Positions 1-9,152 of a stretch of 64,000 bases of DNA are shown in pieces (within the stretch, counting starts at the first letter, position 1; every line of letters begins with the position of its first letter). This DNA is from Bacteroidales bacterium (GTDB taxonomy: Bacteria > Bacteroidota > Bacteroidia > Bacteroidales > WCHB1-69). Below the pieces are notes generated by a model. It was given only the letters and a program-made list of their open reading frames with translations. It did no database searches and was not told the origin of the DNA. The translations under genes and the position numbers were made by a program. The DNA lies in contig JAFZIP010000008.1 in the NCBI GenBank assembly GCA_017554325.1, forward strand, positions 1 to 64,000, in the 5' to 3' direction.

Positions 1-1440
1 CAAAACGGAACCACCTGCTATTGGTATGACTCCGAGAATTCCGCAGATACCATCCATACTGGAACCAGTTTTCAGCCTGAATTGTCGCAGACCACAGTGT
101 TTTATGTGTCATCCGTGAACGTTGAAACGGGTTGCGCCAGTGTGCGCGTGGCCGACACGGCCATGATCTACAGTGTGCCATCATCTCCTTCCGTAAATGA
201 TGCCGCCCGCTGCGGCGCAGGCCCGGTGACATTGAATGTGACTGTTGAGAACCCGACCTGGACAGTCCAGTGGTTTGCCAATGACACTGCTACAGATGCG
301 TTATATACAGGGAACCAGTATGCTACGGATACTTTGGAGGTGTCCACTCTTCCTTACGTGTATTATGTGCAGTGCTTCGATGAACATTGTCAGAGCAGTA
401 GAGTACCGATTATGGCGACAGTGAACGCCATCCCGGCAGATCCTGAAATCAGTGGTGCTGCGACAAATTCAAATTGTGGCGCGGGCATTGTTACGCTTCA
501 GACTGTTGTCGGTCAAAATGGAACCACCTGCTATTGGTATGACTCTGAGAATGCCGCAGATACCATCCATACTGGAACCAGTTTTCAGCCAGAATTGTCG
601 CAGACCACAGTGTTTTATGTATCATCCGTGAATGTTGAAACGGGTTGCGCGAGTGCGCGCGTGGCCGACACGGCCATAATCTACAGTGTGCCATCATCTC
701 CTTCCGTAAATGATGCCGCCCGCTGTGGTGCAGGTCCAGTGACATTAAACGTGACCGTTGCGGACGCGAGCTGGACTGTCCAGTGGTTCGCCGACAGCAC
801 CACTGCCGATGCGCTGGCTACCGGATTGCAGTACACCACTAATAATCTTGATGAGTCCGAAAATCCTTACGTGTATTATGTGCAGTGCTCCGATGAGCAT
901 TGTCATAGCCGTAAAGTACCGATTATGGCGACAGTGAATGCCATCCCGACAGAGCCTGAAATTAGTGGTGATGCGATAAATTCAAATTGTGGCGCGGGCA
1001 TTGTTACGCTTCAAACCGTTGTTGGTCAAAACGGAACCACCTGCTATTGGTATGACTCCGAGAATTCCGCAGATACCATCCATACTGGAACCAGTTTTCA
1101 GCCTGAATTGTCGCAGACCACAGTGTTTTATGTGTCATCCGTGAATGTTGAAACGGGTTGCGCCAGTGTGCGCGTGGCCGACACGGCCATAATCTACAGT
1201 GTGCCATCATCTCCTTCCGTAAATGATGCCGCCCGCTGCGGCGCAGGTCCGGTGACATTGAATGTGACCGTTGAAGACCCGAGCTGGACAGTCCAGTGGT
1301 TTGCCAATGACACTGTTACAGAGTTGTTATATACTGGACCCCAGTATGTTACGGATACTCTGGAGGTGTCCACCGTTCCATACGTGTATTATGTGCAGTG
1401 CTCCGATGAACATTGTCAGAGCAGTAGAGTGATGTTAACC
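1..1440 (+). repeat. 513-bp coding tandem repeat (about 2.8 copies)
   Basis: The same DNA recurs at 1, 514 and 1027, a period of exactly 513 bp (171 codons). Copies 1 and 3 are almost identical over their first 180 bp (differences at the equivalents of 120 and 163). The second Ig module of copy 2 (760-940) is clearly divergent from those in copies 1 and 3, which suggests an alternating A-B-A order with a 1026-bp super-period. The array continues left of the window. Confidence 0.9.
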
Positions 1441-2259
1441 GTTATGGTGAACGCCATTCCGGAAATGTATGCCATTATAGGAGACACATTAGTATGCCGC
1501 AACCAATACCTGGAATTCAGATACCCAGTTGAGGATACAGAAAACTATCAGTATGTATGGTACTCCTATTTCGATCCCGATAGTGATAGTACTTTTGGAT
1601 ACAATATTCCTTTGTGGGAAAGATACATTGTGGATAGTGTTCCGCAATATGTCATTGTGGGAATGCGTGTCCAGGACCTGCAAACCAACTGCTTAAATGA
1701 TACAACGCTTGCCATCCACGTGTGCGAGGGATTTTCACCTGATAGGACAAAAGTTGTCCGGAAAAACAATTCGAACATTTTGATATGTGATAATTCAGAT
1801 TTTCCTGATAATGTTCACTATCGTTGGGGATATACTGATAAATTTACATTCGATGAAAACGCATACGATTGGGATTATACCTATTATCAATTTTCCAGTA
1901 TTAATACAAGCCACTTCCGTTATTGGGTAGAGACTTACGTAATCAACGGGGATGTGACCTGCCGCAACAGAACCTATTATCAGGATGACATTGAGACGGG
2001 TTTGGACCAATTAGAACAGCTTGATGTAATGGCTTATATGCGCGGCAATCAATTGATGATCCAAGTTGGCAATCCGTCAGAACAGCATACCGTAGCTGTA
2101 CTGTATGACTTATCTGGCAGAACCATAGCCCAATGGGATTTCGGAACCGCTTCTGTCATCAGAGAGCAAATATCTTTTGGTTATCCTAATGGAATCTATC
2201 TTCTGACTGTTCAGGTCGGCAACAGACGTCATACCACTAAAATCTTAAGCCAGCAATGA
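1..2259 (+). CDS. Ig-repeat cell-surface protein with type IX sorting domain (5' partial)
   Basis: The reading frame is open to base 1, so the start lies outside the window; the TTG at 82 is not a real start. From about base 1 to 1440 the protein is built from a 171-residue unit, each unit holding two Ig-like modules that begin CGAG-VTL and carry paired cysteines. A unique region of about 190 residues follows. The last 80 residues have the pattern of a type IX secretion C-terminal sorting domain (LYDLSGR, then PNGIYLLTV, then a basic tail). The product is therefore expected to be exported and held on or released from the cell surface, possibly as an adhesin or structural protein; this role is inferred. 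It overlaps the next start by 4 bases (ATGA at 2256), so it is probably co-transcribed with the kinase cluster. Confidence 0.85.
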   Translation, partial: QNGTTCYWYDSENSADTIHTGTSFQPELSQTTVFYVSSVNVETGCASVRVADTAMIYSVPSSPSVNDAARCGAGPVTLNVTVENPTWTVQWFANDTATDALYTGNQYATDTLEVSTLPYVYYVQCFDEHCQSSRVPIMATVNAIPADPEISGAATNSNCGAGIVTLQTVVGQNGTTCYWYDSENAADTIHTGTSFQPELSQTTVFYVSSVNVETGCASARVADTAIIYSVPSSPSVNDAARCGAGPVTLNVTVADASWTVQWFADSTTADALATGLQYTTNNLDESENPYVYYVQCSDEHCHSRKVPIMATVNAIPTEPEISGDAINSNCGAGIVTLQTVVGQNGTTCYWYDSENSADTIHTGTSFQPELSQTTVFYVSSVNVETGCASVRVADTAIIYSVPSSPSVNDAARCGAGPVTLNVTVEDPSWTVQWFANDTVTELLYTGPQYVTDTLEVSTVPYVYYVQCSDEHCQSSRVMLTVMVNAIPEMYAIIGDTLVCRNQYLEFRYPVEDTENYQYVWYSYFDPDSDSTFGYNIPLWERYIVDSVPQYVIVGMRVQDLQTNCLNDTTLAIHVCEGFSPDRTKVVRKNNSNILICDNSDFPDNVHYRWGYTDKFTFDENAYDWDYTYYQFSSINTSHFRYWVETYVINGDVTCRNRTYYQDDIETGLDQLEQLDVMAYMRGNQLMIQVGNPSEQHTVAVLYDLSGRTIAQWDFGTASVIREQISFGYPNGIYLLTVQVGNRRHTTKILSQQ

Positions 2260-3815
2260 AAATGAAAAAAGTAATATTGTCTATTATTGTTTGTTGGCTT
2301 TGTGCCACACCTGTCTGCCTGGCACAAAATACCAGGGAGTTGATAGATGCCAACCAAAAAGTTTTTGAGTTGGTGGATGCTTATGCCGATAATTCAAACC
2401 TGACGGATGCTTATGCTCAGAAAATAGGCACGTTTCGTAACCTCTTCAAGAGTCCGAACGCGACGGTCTATATGGACCATGTCAATTGGTACAACAACTC
2501 CAACCGAAAAGATACCACCGAGCTGTCCAACTATTGTGCTTTCTATGAGCAGCAGCAAGGTACTTTCAGACAGTTTGAAATTCTGGATGTGCAAATTAGC
2601 CGTGTGAGTCAATCAGAAAGTGTCGGAGTTTATTCCGCAGCGTTGACCAAGAAATATGTTACTTATACGGACAATACCCCGGTCATAAGCCATTTGGTAT
2701 TACATATAGAGTACGGTTTTGCCCGTAAGACGGCGAAGATTGTCCGTATTGAGTGCACTCGTGCCGACAGCCGGATGAAACCGCATATTTTGGCCAACTA
2801 TTTGAAGAGTTCCAATACACTGTATATTCCCAAAACTTTGAAGGTGAAGAAAATCGGAGGCGCTATAACCCGTCTGGACAATCGGGTTCAGCCTTTGTCT
2901 GCGGAGGTTTACAAACAACTGTCGAATCGCAATTGCGCTACCTACCAGTACGTGTTCACCCCTCACAACGATACACTTCGTTACCATACCATTTCTGTGA
3001 ATACAGTGAAAAATGCTTTTGGTTTGGAAATCGGTTATACACAACCGTTGGGCGCAAAGAATCTCATAGAGCCTTTCAACGGCAATTTCGATTCCATCCA
3101 TTTGGGAAGTTCCATTTTCCATATTGGAGCAAATTATTTACGCCAGATTTTCGCCGTCGGAAGGCATCGTCTCTCTTTTGAAACGTGTGTTACTTTTGAA
3201 TGGCAGAAGCGCATATTCAGCACTAACAACTATAATGACCAATACAATACACGTGACAGTGCCGGAGATGACTACCTTCGCCAGATCCGGCTTGATGGCT
3301 ACCACGAGCAGTGCAACAGTGTATCGCTCGCCATTCCTGCTATTGTCCGTTATGATTTTTACGTGATTCCCGATCTTTCAATTTATGCCGCAGTGGGTGT
3401 TCGCGGGACAATGGCTTCTAACCTTCCGGCCAAGGCTTCGTTCAATGGGTATTATGCCGGTCAGTATGGCGAAGAGTATTTCAACGTGCTGATAGATCAG
3501 GACGGTTATTACGATTTCGGTACATCAGAGTGTAAAAATATCTTGGAAAACAATAAGAATAAGACAACCGATTGGCATATCGACGCTCTTGCGCGACTCG
3601 GTGCGCAGTACTTCTTTACTTCCGACAAGCGCTGGTCTTTGGATTTTTCTGTTGGCTACCGTTACCGCTTTTTCTCCAAGTCTGCTGAGATGCCGATATC
3701 AGGTGCATTCCATCTCTCCACCGAAAAAGAGGACTTCAGTTCGGTGTGCCGTAACCTTTGGGTGCAGCCAACGCAGTTTCTGGATTTCCAACTCGGAGTT
3801 AAATATAATTTTTAA
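2256..3815 (+). CDS. Outer-membrane beta-barrel protein
   Basis: 519 residues with a clear signal peptide (MKMKKVILSIIVCWLC to about residue 24, cleaved before QNTRE). The N-terminal 170 residues form a soluble domain of unknown family. From about residue 235 the sequence alternates polar and hydrophobic residues with aromatic girdles, and it ends QLGVKYNF; a terminal Phe is typical of beta-barrels assembled by BAM. It starts inside the stop codon of the Ig-repeat gene and is followed 12 bases later by the next gene, so translation is probably coupled. It could be the outer-membrane part of the signalling system or a partner of the Ig-repeat protein; neither is shown. No specific family is recognised. 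Confidence 0.75.
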   Translation: MKMKKVILSIIVCWLCATPVCLAQNTRELIDANQKVFELVDAYADNSNLTDAYAQKIGTFRNLFKSPNATVYMDHVNWYNNSNRKDTTELSNYCAFYEQQQGTFRQFEILDVQISRVSQSESVGVYSAALTKKYVTYTDNTPVISHLVLHIEYGFARKTAKIVRIECTRADSRMKPHILANYLKSSNTLYIPKTLKVKKIGGAITRLDNRVQPLSAEVYKQLSNRNCATYQYVFTPHNDTLRYHTISVNTVKNAFGLEIGYTQPLGAKNLIEPFNGNFDSIHLGSSIFHIGANYLRQIFAVGRHRLSFETCVTFEWQKRIFSTNNYNDQYNTRDSAGDDYLRQIRLDGYHEQCNSVSLAIPAIVRYDFYVIPDLSIYAAVGVRGTMASNLPAKASFNGYYAGQYGEEYFNVLIDQDGYYDFGTSECKNILENNKNKTTDWHIDALARLGAQYFFTSDKRWSLDFSVGYRYRFFSKSAEMPISGAFHLSTEKEDFSSVCRNLWVQPTQFLDFQLGVKYNF

Positions 3816-3827
3816 AACTGAAGGATT

Positions 3828-4406
3828 ATGCGAAAGACTATAATAATATTATTGATATTGGTGGCGGGATATGTTTCGCATGCACAGAAATATTATTTTT
3901 TCTGTATCAATCTCGGAAATCATTCGGATGGCAGCTATATAGCGAGTGTTGTTGACGATGTACTGCAGCGTTTGGGACAGCAGGACGAGTTTATGATTTA
4001 CATCCGCGGCGGCGTGAACAAGGACGGAAAGGTGTTCGATGCGGTAAAGATTACAGACAAGTCAGGGTGGAATGAGGCCAAGGACCTTCTTGACTACATC
4101 GATCGCTGTTCTGTTCTCACTGCTTCCGAAGTAGATATGCTATGCCGTACGTTTGCCCCCCTATATTCGTCTGTGAACAAACAATTACAAACGAAAAGAA
4201 ACATCTTTGTTTATTGGTTTGGCGATGAACAGTATTATCGTGATTATGGAAAGGCGCTGTTTTTGCCATTTTATTTTGCCATGGAAGGGGAAAGAACGTG
4301 GAGTGCATGTTATCTATACGGTGACAGCAGGCAGATGAGAATCGACACCCCAAAAGAACGGATTGGAACTTCCAGATATTCAATTAACAACTTGACAGTA
4401 AAATAA
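3828..4406 (+). CDS. Small exported protein of unknown function
   Basis: 192 residues. The N-terminus MRKTIIILLILVAGYVSHAQ is a standard signal peptide. The mature part starts with YYFFCINLGNHSDG, then an amphipathic helix and the strand EFMIYIRGG, a beta-alpha-beta layout reminiscent of a von Willebrand A fold. However, no complete DxSxS metal site is present, so I do not call it vWA. It sits between the barrel gene and the zinc-ribbon/FHA gene with gaps of 12 and 6 bases, so it belongs to the operon. Its function is unknown; a periplasmic accessory protein is the simplest guess. Confidence 0.6.
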   Translation: MRKTIIILLILVAGYVSHAQKYYFFCINLGNHSDGSYIASVVDDVLQRLGQQDEFMIYIRGGVNKDGKVFDAVKITDKSGWNEAKDLLDYIDRCSVLTASEVDMLCRTFAPLYSSVNKQLQTKRNIFVYWFGDEQYYRDYGKALFLPFYFAMEGERTWSACYLYGDSRQMRIDTPKERIGTSRYSINNLTVK

Positions 4407-4412
4407 ACGATT

Positions 4413-5342
4413 ATGATATGTAAATTTTGTGGACTGAACAATGCCGATGATGCTGCATTTTGCAGCCGTTGTGGCTCCCCTTTGAAAGAAAACCGTAAGC
4501 CGGCACCCCATGTGCCCTCTGCAGACCCTGTCGTTGACGACGACAAAAAGACCATGCGGATGGGAACTCCTCCCGAAGAACCCAAAAATGGCGGTATGAT
4601 AACGCATGATTGCGGATACCCGCTGCTGCCGGGCATGACAGTTTGCCCCCAATGCCATTGTAAAGTCGGTGGCGGATCTTTAGGCACCGAGACACAACTT
4701 GGGGACGGGAAGAAAGCCGATGACAATGGATTCTCTTCCGACAAGAAGACGGAACGTTTTGTGGGCCAAGACCAGAATGTTTCCAATGCAAAGAAAACGG
4801 AACGTTTTGTGGGCCAAGACCAGAATGTTTCCAATGCAAAGAAGACGGAACGCTTTGTGGGCCAAGACCAGAATGTTTCCAATGCAAAGAAGACGGAACG
4901 TTTTGTGGCTCAGGATCAGAATGTTTCCAATGCAAAGAAGACAGAACGATTTGTCTCGTATGTTGACCAAGAAGGTGGCGTCAACAAAAAAACTGTTGAT
5001 ATCCATCAGTTAAGGACTCCAAAAGTTAAGGAGACCGAACCGGTATTACCTCCTCACTGTTCGCTGAAGCCCGTAGCACGTGAAGCTGAAGATGCTACGA
5101 AGTTGATGAAGCAAGAGTTTGAATCAGCGGAAGTTGTACTTAACCGTCAGAACACTGACCCCGAAAACTTCACCATCACATCGCAGCAGCAGGCTTTGCT
5201 TGTATATGAGAATGGAAAATGGTTCATTGAGGACCGCAGTGCCTACAAGAGCACATACGTTCGTGCCAGCCGGAGAATCGAGCTCCAAGACGGCGATGTC
5301 GTGGCGATGGGTGACCGCGAATTTGAATTTTCCACTAAATAA
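4413..5342 (+). CDS. Zinc-ribbon protein with tandem phospho-acceptor-like repeats and C-terminal FHA domain
   Basis: 309 residues, no signal peptide or membrane segment, so cytoplasmic. The N-terminus is a double-CxxC zinc ribbon (C3, C6, C17, C20); a second Cys-rich patch has C67, C78, C81, C83. Residues 111-181 are five repeats of a 16-residue unit starting KKTERFV, with threonines at 113, 129, 145, 161 and 177. Two related KKT sites lie outside the array (T47, T194). The last 75 residues look like an FHA domain (WFIEDRS-AYKSTYV, LQDGDVVAMGDREFEF), although the usual SxxH signature is not obvious. FHA domains bind phosphothreonine and the next gene is a kinase, so the repeats are plausible multi-site kinase substrates; this is inference. 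The gene lies 9 bases before the kinase gene. Confidence 0.8.
   Translation: MICKFCGLNNADDAAFCSRCGSPLKENRKPAPHVPSADPVVDDDKKTMRMGTPPEEPKNGGMITHDCGYPLLPGMTVCPQCHCKVGGGSLGTETQLGDGKKADDNGFSSDKKTERFVGQDQNVSNAKKTERFVGQDQNVSNAKKTERFVGQDQNVSNAKKTERFVAQDQNVSNAKKTERFVSYVDQEGGVNKKTVDIHQLRTPKVKETEPVLPPHCSLKPVAREAEDATKLMKQEFESAEVVLNRQNTDPENFTITSQQQALLVYENGKWFIEDRSAYKSTYVRASRRIELQDGDVVAMGDREFEFSTK
4743..4955 (+). repeat. 48-bp coding tandem repeat encoding KKTERFV units
   Basis: Five copies of a 48-bp unit (16 codons), with threonine codons at 4749, 4797, 4845, 4893 and 4941. The first three copies are nearly identical in DNA; the fourth has GTGGCTCAG in place of GTGGGCCAA, and the fifth keeps only the first half. 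Such an array can gain or lose units by slippage, changing the number of candidate phospho-sites. Confidence 0.9.
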
Positions 5343-5351
5343 ATTTCTAAC

Positions 5352-6641
5352 ATGGCTGAGAACTACTTTGCGGAAAAATGCGACTTCAAGGCTGGCGAAT
5401 ACGTTAATCGGCGCTACCGGGTGGAGAAGACGTTGGGAGAGGGGAGCTTTGGAATGGTTTTCAAGGTTCTGGATGCCCGTGATCAGCCTTACGCGCTGAA
5501 GATTCTGCCCTTGTGGAAGCGTACCACCGAGGAACGGGCCGAATTGGTACAGCGTTTCAAGATGGAGTTCGAGACGGGCCGCATCAATAGCCCTTATTTA
5601 GTGCACTCCATCGAGTACGAAAAGGTGAAGGGCAACCCGTATATTGTGATGGAGTACTGTCAGAAAGGGAACCTGTACACGCTTGTGGAGAAAGGCTCTC
5701 CCAATTATCCGCGCATTGCCTGTGAAATCCTCTACGGATTGCAGGCTTTGCACCAGAGTGGCAAGGTACACCGCGACCTCAAGCCCGAGAACATCCTTGT
5801 GAAAAGCGATGGCAAGGTGGCCCTCTCCGATTTCGGTACGACTGGTGCCATTGCAGACATCCCATTCTGGAAGAAAGTCTTCAACAAAGTAGATATATTC
5901 GGCACTTTTGCCTACATGGCCCCCGAGCAAACCAGACCTAAAAAGGCCAAGGCCACCGTGCTCCCCACCACAGATATCTTCTCTTTTGGCGTGGTGTTGT
6001 ATGAAATTCTCTTCCATGAACTGCCTTTTGGTAAATTGGAGAGCGAGGCAGACTTGGAGCCTTATGTTGACAGGGCTGTGAATGGACGCTGGAATCGTGA
6101 CAAGTTTCGTGAAAAACCTCATCTGCGCCACTGGGAAACTGTTCTGGATGGTTGTTTGGTACCCAAATATGAAAACCGCTATCAGAATGTGGAGGAGGTG
6201 TTGGCGCACATTCCCAATGTCCAGGAGCAGCCGCGCGTGGTGGCTTCGGTGCCTGATTTCAATACCAACGTCAGCAAGGGCTTGGTGCTGAAAGTGATGC
6301 AAGGCGAGGAATACGGAAAATGCTACAATCTCAACGACTACATACAGAAGGATATTTACTTGGTTACAGGTGGACGTTACAGCAAGCACATCCAGAACAA
6401 TATCAGCATCAAGGACTTTAATACAAGCTACATTTCACGTCGTCATTTTTCGCTGGAGTACAATCCCATGCAGCAGAGTTGGTACATGCGTGACGGCCAG
6501 TTCTGCGATGGCAAGTGGGAGAACTCGCTCAATGGCACGTACATCAATTCAAGAGAGTTGCACGGGCTTGAGGGTGTGAAATTGAAAGCGGGCGATATCA
6601 TCTCCATAGGTGAGGTGAAATTGCGCGTGGAAGGTGCTTAG
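5352..6641 (+). CDS. Soluble Ser/Thr protein kinase with C-terminal FHA domain
   Basis: 429 residues. Kinase domain about 20-285: glycine loop GEGSFG (29-34), ATP lysine K50, catalytic loop HRDLKPEN with D142, DFG with D160, and MAPEQ at the end of the activation segment. All key residues are intact, and it is an RD kinase, so activation-loop phosphorylation may control it. The C-terminal 110 residues form an FHA domain with SRRH and NGTYIN motifs, which should bind phosphothreonine on partners or on itself. There is no transmembrane helix, unlike the two kinases further downstream. It follows the KKTERFV repeat gene, its most obvious candidate substrate. The ATG at 5352 is 9 bases after the previous stop. 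Confidence 0.93.
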   Translation: MAENYFAEKCDFKAGEYVNRRYRVEKTLGEGSFGMVFKVLDARDQPYALKILPLWKRTTEERAELVQRFKMEFETGRINSPYLVHSIEYEKVKGNPYIVMEYCQKGNLYTLVEKGSPNYPRIACEILYGLQALHQSGKVHRDLKPENILVKSDGKVALSDFGTTGAIADIPFWKKVFNKVDIFGTFAYMAPEQTRPKKAKATVLPTTDIFSFGVVLYEILFHELPFGKLESEADLEPYVDRAVNGRWNRDKFREKPHLRHWETVLDGCLVPKYENRYQNVEEVLAHIPNVQEQPRVVASVPDFNTNVSKGLVLKVMQGEEYGKCYNLNDYIQKDIYLVTGGRYSKHIQNNISIKDFNTSYISRRHFSLEYNPMQQSWYMRDGQFCDGKWENSLNGTYINSRELHGLEGVKLKAGDIISIGEVKLRVEGA

Positions 6642-6717
6642 GTTTTATATGGAAACTACACAATATAATAATATACAATCGTAGATATTGAACAACATTA
6701 ACTTAAATTTTTCCATT

Positions 6718-8196
6718 ATGTCAAATCAAACTACAGAATTCAAGAGAACGGTTTCCGGAACCATCAACTCCGGTATGCGCTCCGTGTTTGGCGGAGAGGG
6801 CAGACGCTATTTCGTAATTGAGCACAAGGACGATTCTCCTTTGCACCGCCGTGGCGAGCAGCAGAAGATGATTGTCGATGAGGTGTTTATCGGACGCGAT
6901 AAAAAGTGCCAAATCCTCATTGATGAGCAGTTCGGTATGGTGAGCCGCGAGCACGCTGTTATTGTTCGTGCCGGCGACCAATGGAAACTCATTCACCGCT
7001 CCCAGACCAACGACACATTGGTGAATGGCCAGCGTGTGATGGGTGAGCAAATCCTGCAAAACGGTGACGAGATTCAACTCTCCAACAATGGTCCGCGCCT
7101 CGGCTTCATCATCCCGCAAGGTGACCAGTCATTCGTGAAGTCCATCGGCATGACCGCCCGTTTGAATCTCTTCCGTCAGCAAGCCTTGAGACCCTACAAG
7201 ACAGCCATCACCCTGATGTCCATCTTCTTCTGTATCGCCATTGCCGGCTTGGTGACCGGACTGGTGCTCCTGAATATGCAAAACGGAAAGTTGGCTCGTA
7301 AAAACGGTCTCCTTGCTAATAGATTAGATTCATTGATAATAGCTGGACCTGATACAGTTACTATTAAACAAAATGTCTATGTGACCGGCGGCGGTGGCGG
7401 AAAAGGTACTTTTACCGCTGCTCCTGGTGAGATGACAGCCTTCGAGCCCTACGTGTATTTTGTCAAGATGACGAGTATCACCATCGATGCACCGAAGAAT
7501 TCGGAACTCCACGACTATTTCAATCTCCCTGTTACGAAAACATTTGTTGGATCTGATGTTCCTATTGCAACAGGTTTCATTACCAGCAATGGATATCTGA
7601 TTACGGCAAGACACGTGGTAGAACCTTGGGCATATAAGGTTACCAACAGTTTGGACAATTTCTTCACCTGTGCCAACATATTATACAACATGGGTGCTGT
7701 CATTGATGCAGAAATTGTGGCTGAAAGTAAAACAGGTGACCACAGAGTATTCCATTATTCGGATTTCAGTGTGAGTGACCGTTCCGGTGATGTCAAGAAA
7801 GTGATTGAAGATGAAGATGGTGATACCTATGAGGTTTACCAAGCCACCCGTGCGGATGATTATGCTTATAAGAAAGTCAACGCAAGCAGCAACATTGTGA
7901 TGAATCCTTCTCTGGCCAAGTCTCTTCCTGCAGGTGCTCGCCTTGAAATTTTAGGCTTCCCTGGCCAAGGATATGACAAGAATGCCATCCGTCCTCAATA
8001 CACGTATGCTACTACTGCAAATAGTGGTTTGTTGCACAACCTTATTCCTGTTACCGGAGCCAATCTTGAACCCGGCAATAGTGGCGGTCCTGTGTTCTAC
8101 AAAGAGGGCAAGAATTACTATGTTGTAGGCATCGTTTCTAGCCGCCATGGTCGTAGCAGTGGCCAAATTGTTCCGATTTCAGCAATCTCATTCTAA
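6718..8196 (+). CDS. FHA - transmembrane - periplasmic trypsin-like serine protease
   Basis: 492 residues from the ATG at 6718; a TTG at 6688 extends the frame but lies in AT-rich leader and is unlikely. Order: cytoplasmic FHA domain about 20-140 with SREH at 76-79, one transmembrane helix about 165-187, a Gly-rich linker, and a periplasmic trypsin-fold protease from about 235. The triad is H299 (ITARHVV), probable D381 (in DDYAYKKV, compare DLALLKV of HtrA) and S455 (GNSGGP). The architecture suggests that binding of a phosphoprotein inside the cell is passed to a protease outside the inner membrane, or that the FHA domain docks the protease to the kinase complex. Both are inference. The protease domain is duplicated in the next gene. 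Confidence 0.9.
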   Translation: MSNQTTEFKRTVSGTINSGMRSVFGGEGRRYFVIEHKDDSPLHRRGEQQKMIVDEVFIGRDKKCQILIDEQFGMVSREHAVIVRAGDQWKLIHRSQTNDTLVNGQRVMGEQILQNGDEIQLSNNGPRLGFIIPQGDQSFVKSIGMTARLNLFRQQALRPYKTAITLMSIFFCIAIAGLVTGLVLLNMQNGKLARKNGLLANRLDSLIIAGPDTVTIKQNVYVTGGGGGKGTFTAAPGEMTAFEPYVYFVKMTSITIDAPKNSELHDYFNLPVTKTFVGSDVPIATGFITSNGYLITARHVVEPWAYKVTNSLDNFFTCANILYNMGAVIDAEIVAESKTGDHRVFHYSDFSVSDRSGDVKKVIEDEDGDTYEVYQATRADDYAYKKVNASSNIVMNPSLAKSLPAGARLEILGFPGQGYDKNAIRPQYTYATTANSGLLHNLIPVTGANLEPGNSGGPVFYKEGKNYYVVGIVSSRHGRSSGQIVPISAISF

Positions 8197-9141
8197 GTTG
8201 TTATGAAACGAATCAGTATCATAGTATTTCTCATTGCCTCATTTTTAGTGGGTAATGCTCAGAACCCCATTTTTAAAAAGAACACGAAGGGTTCCAGATA
8301 TGTCAATGAGACCCCCTCAAACAGCCGCAGTGGAGAGGTTTCACGCTCTAACACTGTCGTCAGTGCGGGCGATATGTCTGCTTTTGAACCCTACGTGTAT
8401 TTTGTTAAAATGACAAACATCACGATTGATGCACCGAAGAATTCAGTGCTTCATGACTATTTCAATCTTCCTGTCACTAAAACATTTGTTGGAGAAGATG
8501 TGCCCATTGCAACAGGTTTTATTACCAGTAATGGGTATCTGATTACGGCAAGGCACGTAGTGGAACCCTGGGCCTATAAAGCATCAAGTAGTTTGGACAA
8601 TTTCTTTACATGTGCTAACATCTTGTATAATCTGGGCGCAGTGATTGACGCTACAATCGTGGCAGAAAGCAAAACAGGAGATCACAGGGTTTTCCATTAT
8701 TCGGATTTCAGTGTGAGTGACCGTTCCGGTGATGTTAAAGCAGAAATCTATGATAGTGAAGGAAATGCTTATGATATCTACCAGGCCAGCCGCTCGGATG
8801 ATTATGCCTATAAGAAAGTCAATGCAAGCAGCAACATTGTGATGAACCCGGCTCTTTCCGAGTCTCTTCCCGCAGGTGCTCGCCTTGAAATTCTGGGATT
8901 CCCATACGGCCAAGGAACAGACAAAAATGATATTCACCCGCAATATACGTATGCTACGACTTCAAATAGTGGTTTGTTGCACAATGTTATTCCTATTACG
9001 GGTGCCAATCTTGAGCCGGGCAATAGTGGCGGTCCAGTGTTCTACAAGCAAGGTAAAAACTACTATCTCGTAGGTATCGTTTCAAGCCGACATGGCCGTA
9101 GTAGCGGTTCTGTTGTTCCAATTTCAATAATTTCATTTTAA
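7420..9141 (+). repeat. Tandem duplication of protease-domain DNA (offset 945 bp)
   Basis: The stretch 7420-8196 matches 8365-9141, with long identical blocks such as the one coding SDFSVSDRSGDV. Both copies end with the same ISF stop. Recombination between them would join the FHA-transmembrane part to the second copy. Confidence 0.8.
8203..9141 (+). CDS. Exported trypsin-like serine protease, duplicate of the upstream protease domain
   Basis: 312 residues with signal peptide MKRISIIVFLIASFLVGNAQ and no FHA or membrane anchor. From residue about 52 it is almost colinear with the protease domain of the preceding gene, with H118, candidate D200 and S275 (GNSGGP) all present. The DNA of the two protease domains (about 7420-8196 and 8365-9141) is closely similar with an offset of 945 bp, so this is a recent tandem duplication in which the FHA/transmembrane part was replaced by a signal peptide. 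It begins 6 bases after the previous stop. It may act as a free periplasmic or secreted form of the same protease. Confidence 0.9.
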   Translation: MKRISIIVFLIASFLVGNAQNPIFKKNTKGSRYVNETPSNSRSGEVSRSNTVVSAGDMSAFEPYVYFVKMTNITIDAPKNSVLHDYFNLPVTKTFVGEDVPIATGFITSNGYLITARHVVEPWAYKASSSLDNFFTCANILYNLGAVIDATIVAESKTGDHRVFHYSDFSVSDRSGDVKAEIYDSEGNAYDIYQASRSDDYAYKKVNASSNIVMNPALSESLPAGARLEILGFPYGQGTDKNDIHPQYTYATTSNSGLLHNVIPITGANLEPGNSGGPVFYKQGKNYYLVGIVSSRHGRSSGSVVPISIISF

Positions 9142-9152
9142 ATAGAATTGTT

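Noticed and set aside
3828..4406. Calling the small exported protein a vWA domain, which would make a TerY-type triad with the kinase and PP2C
   Set aside because: No DxSxS metal site is visible and the protein is exported, unlike TerY.
4749..4955. CRISPR array
   Set aside because: The repeats are contiguous and coding with no unique spacers.
4310..5006. Repeat-rich reverse frames opposite the KKTERFV array
   Set aside because: The repetition comes from the 48-bp DNA repeat of the forward gene; no independent evidence of coding.
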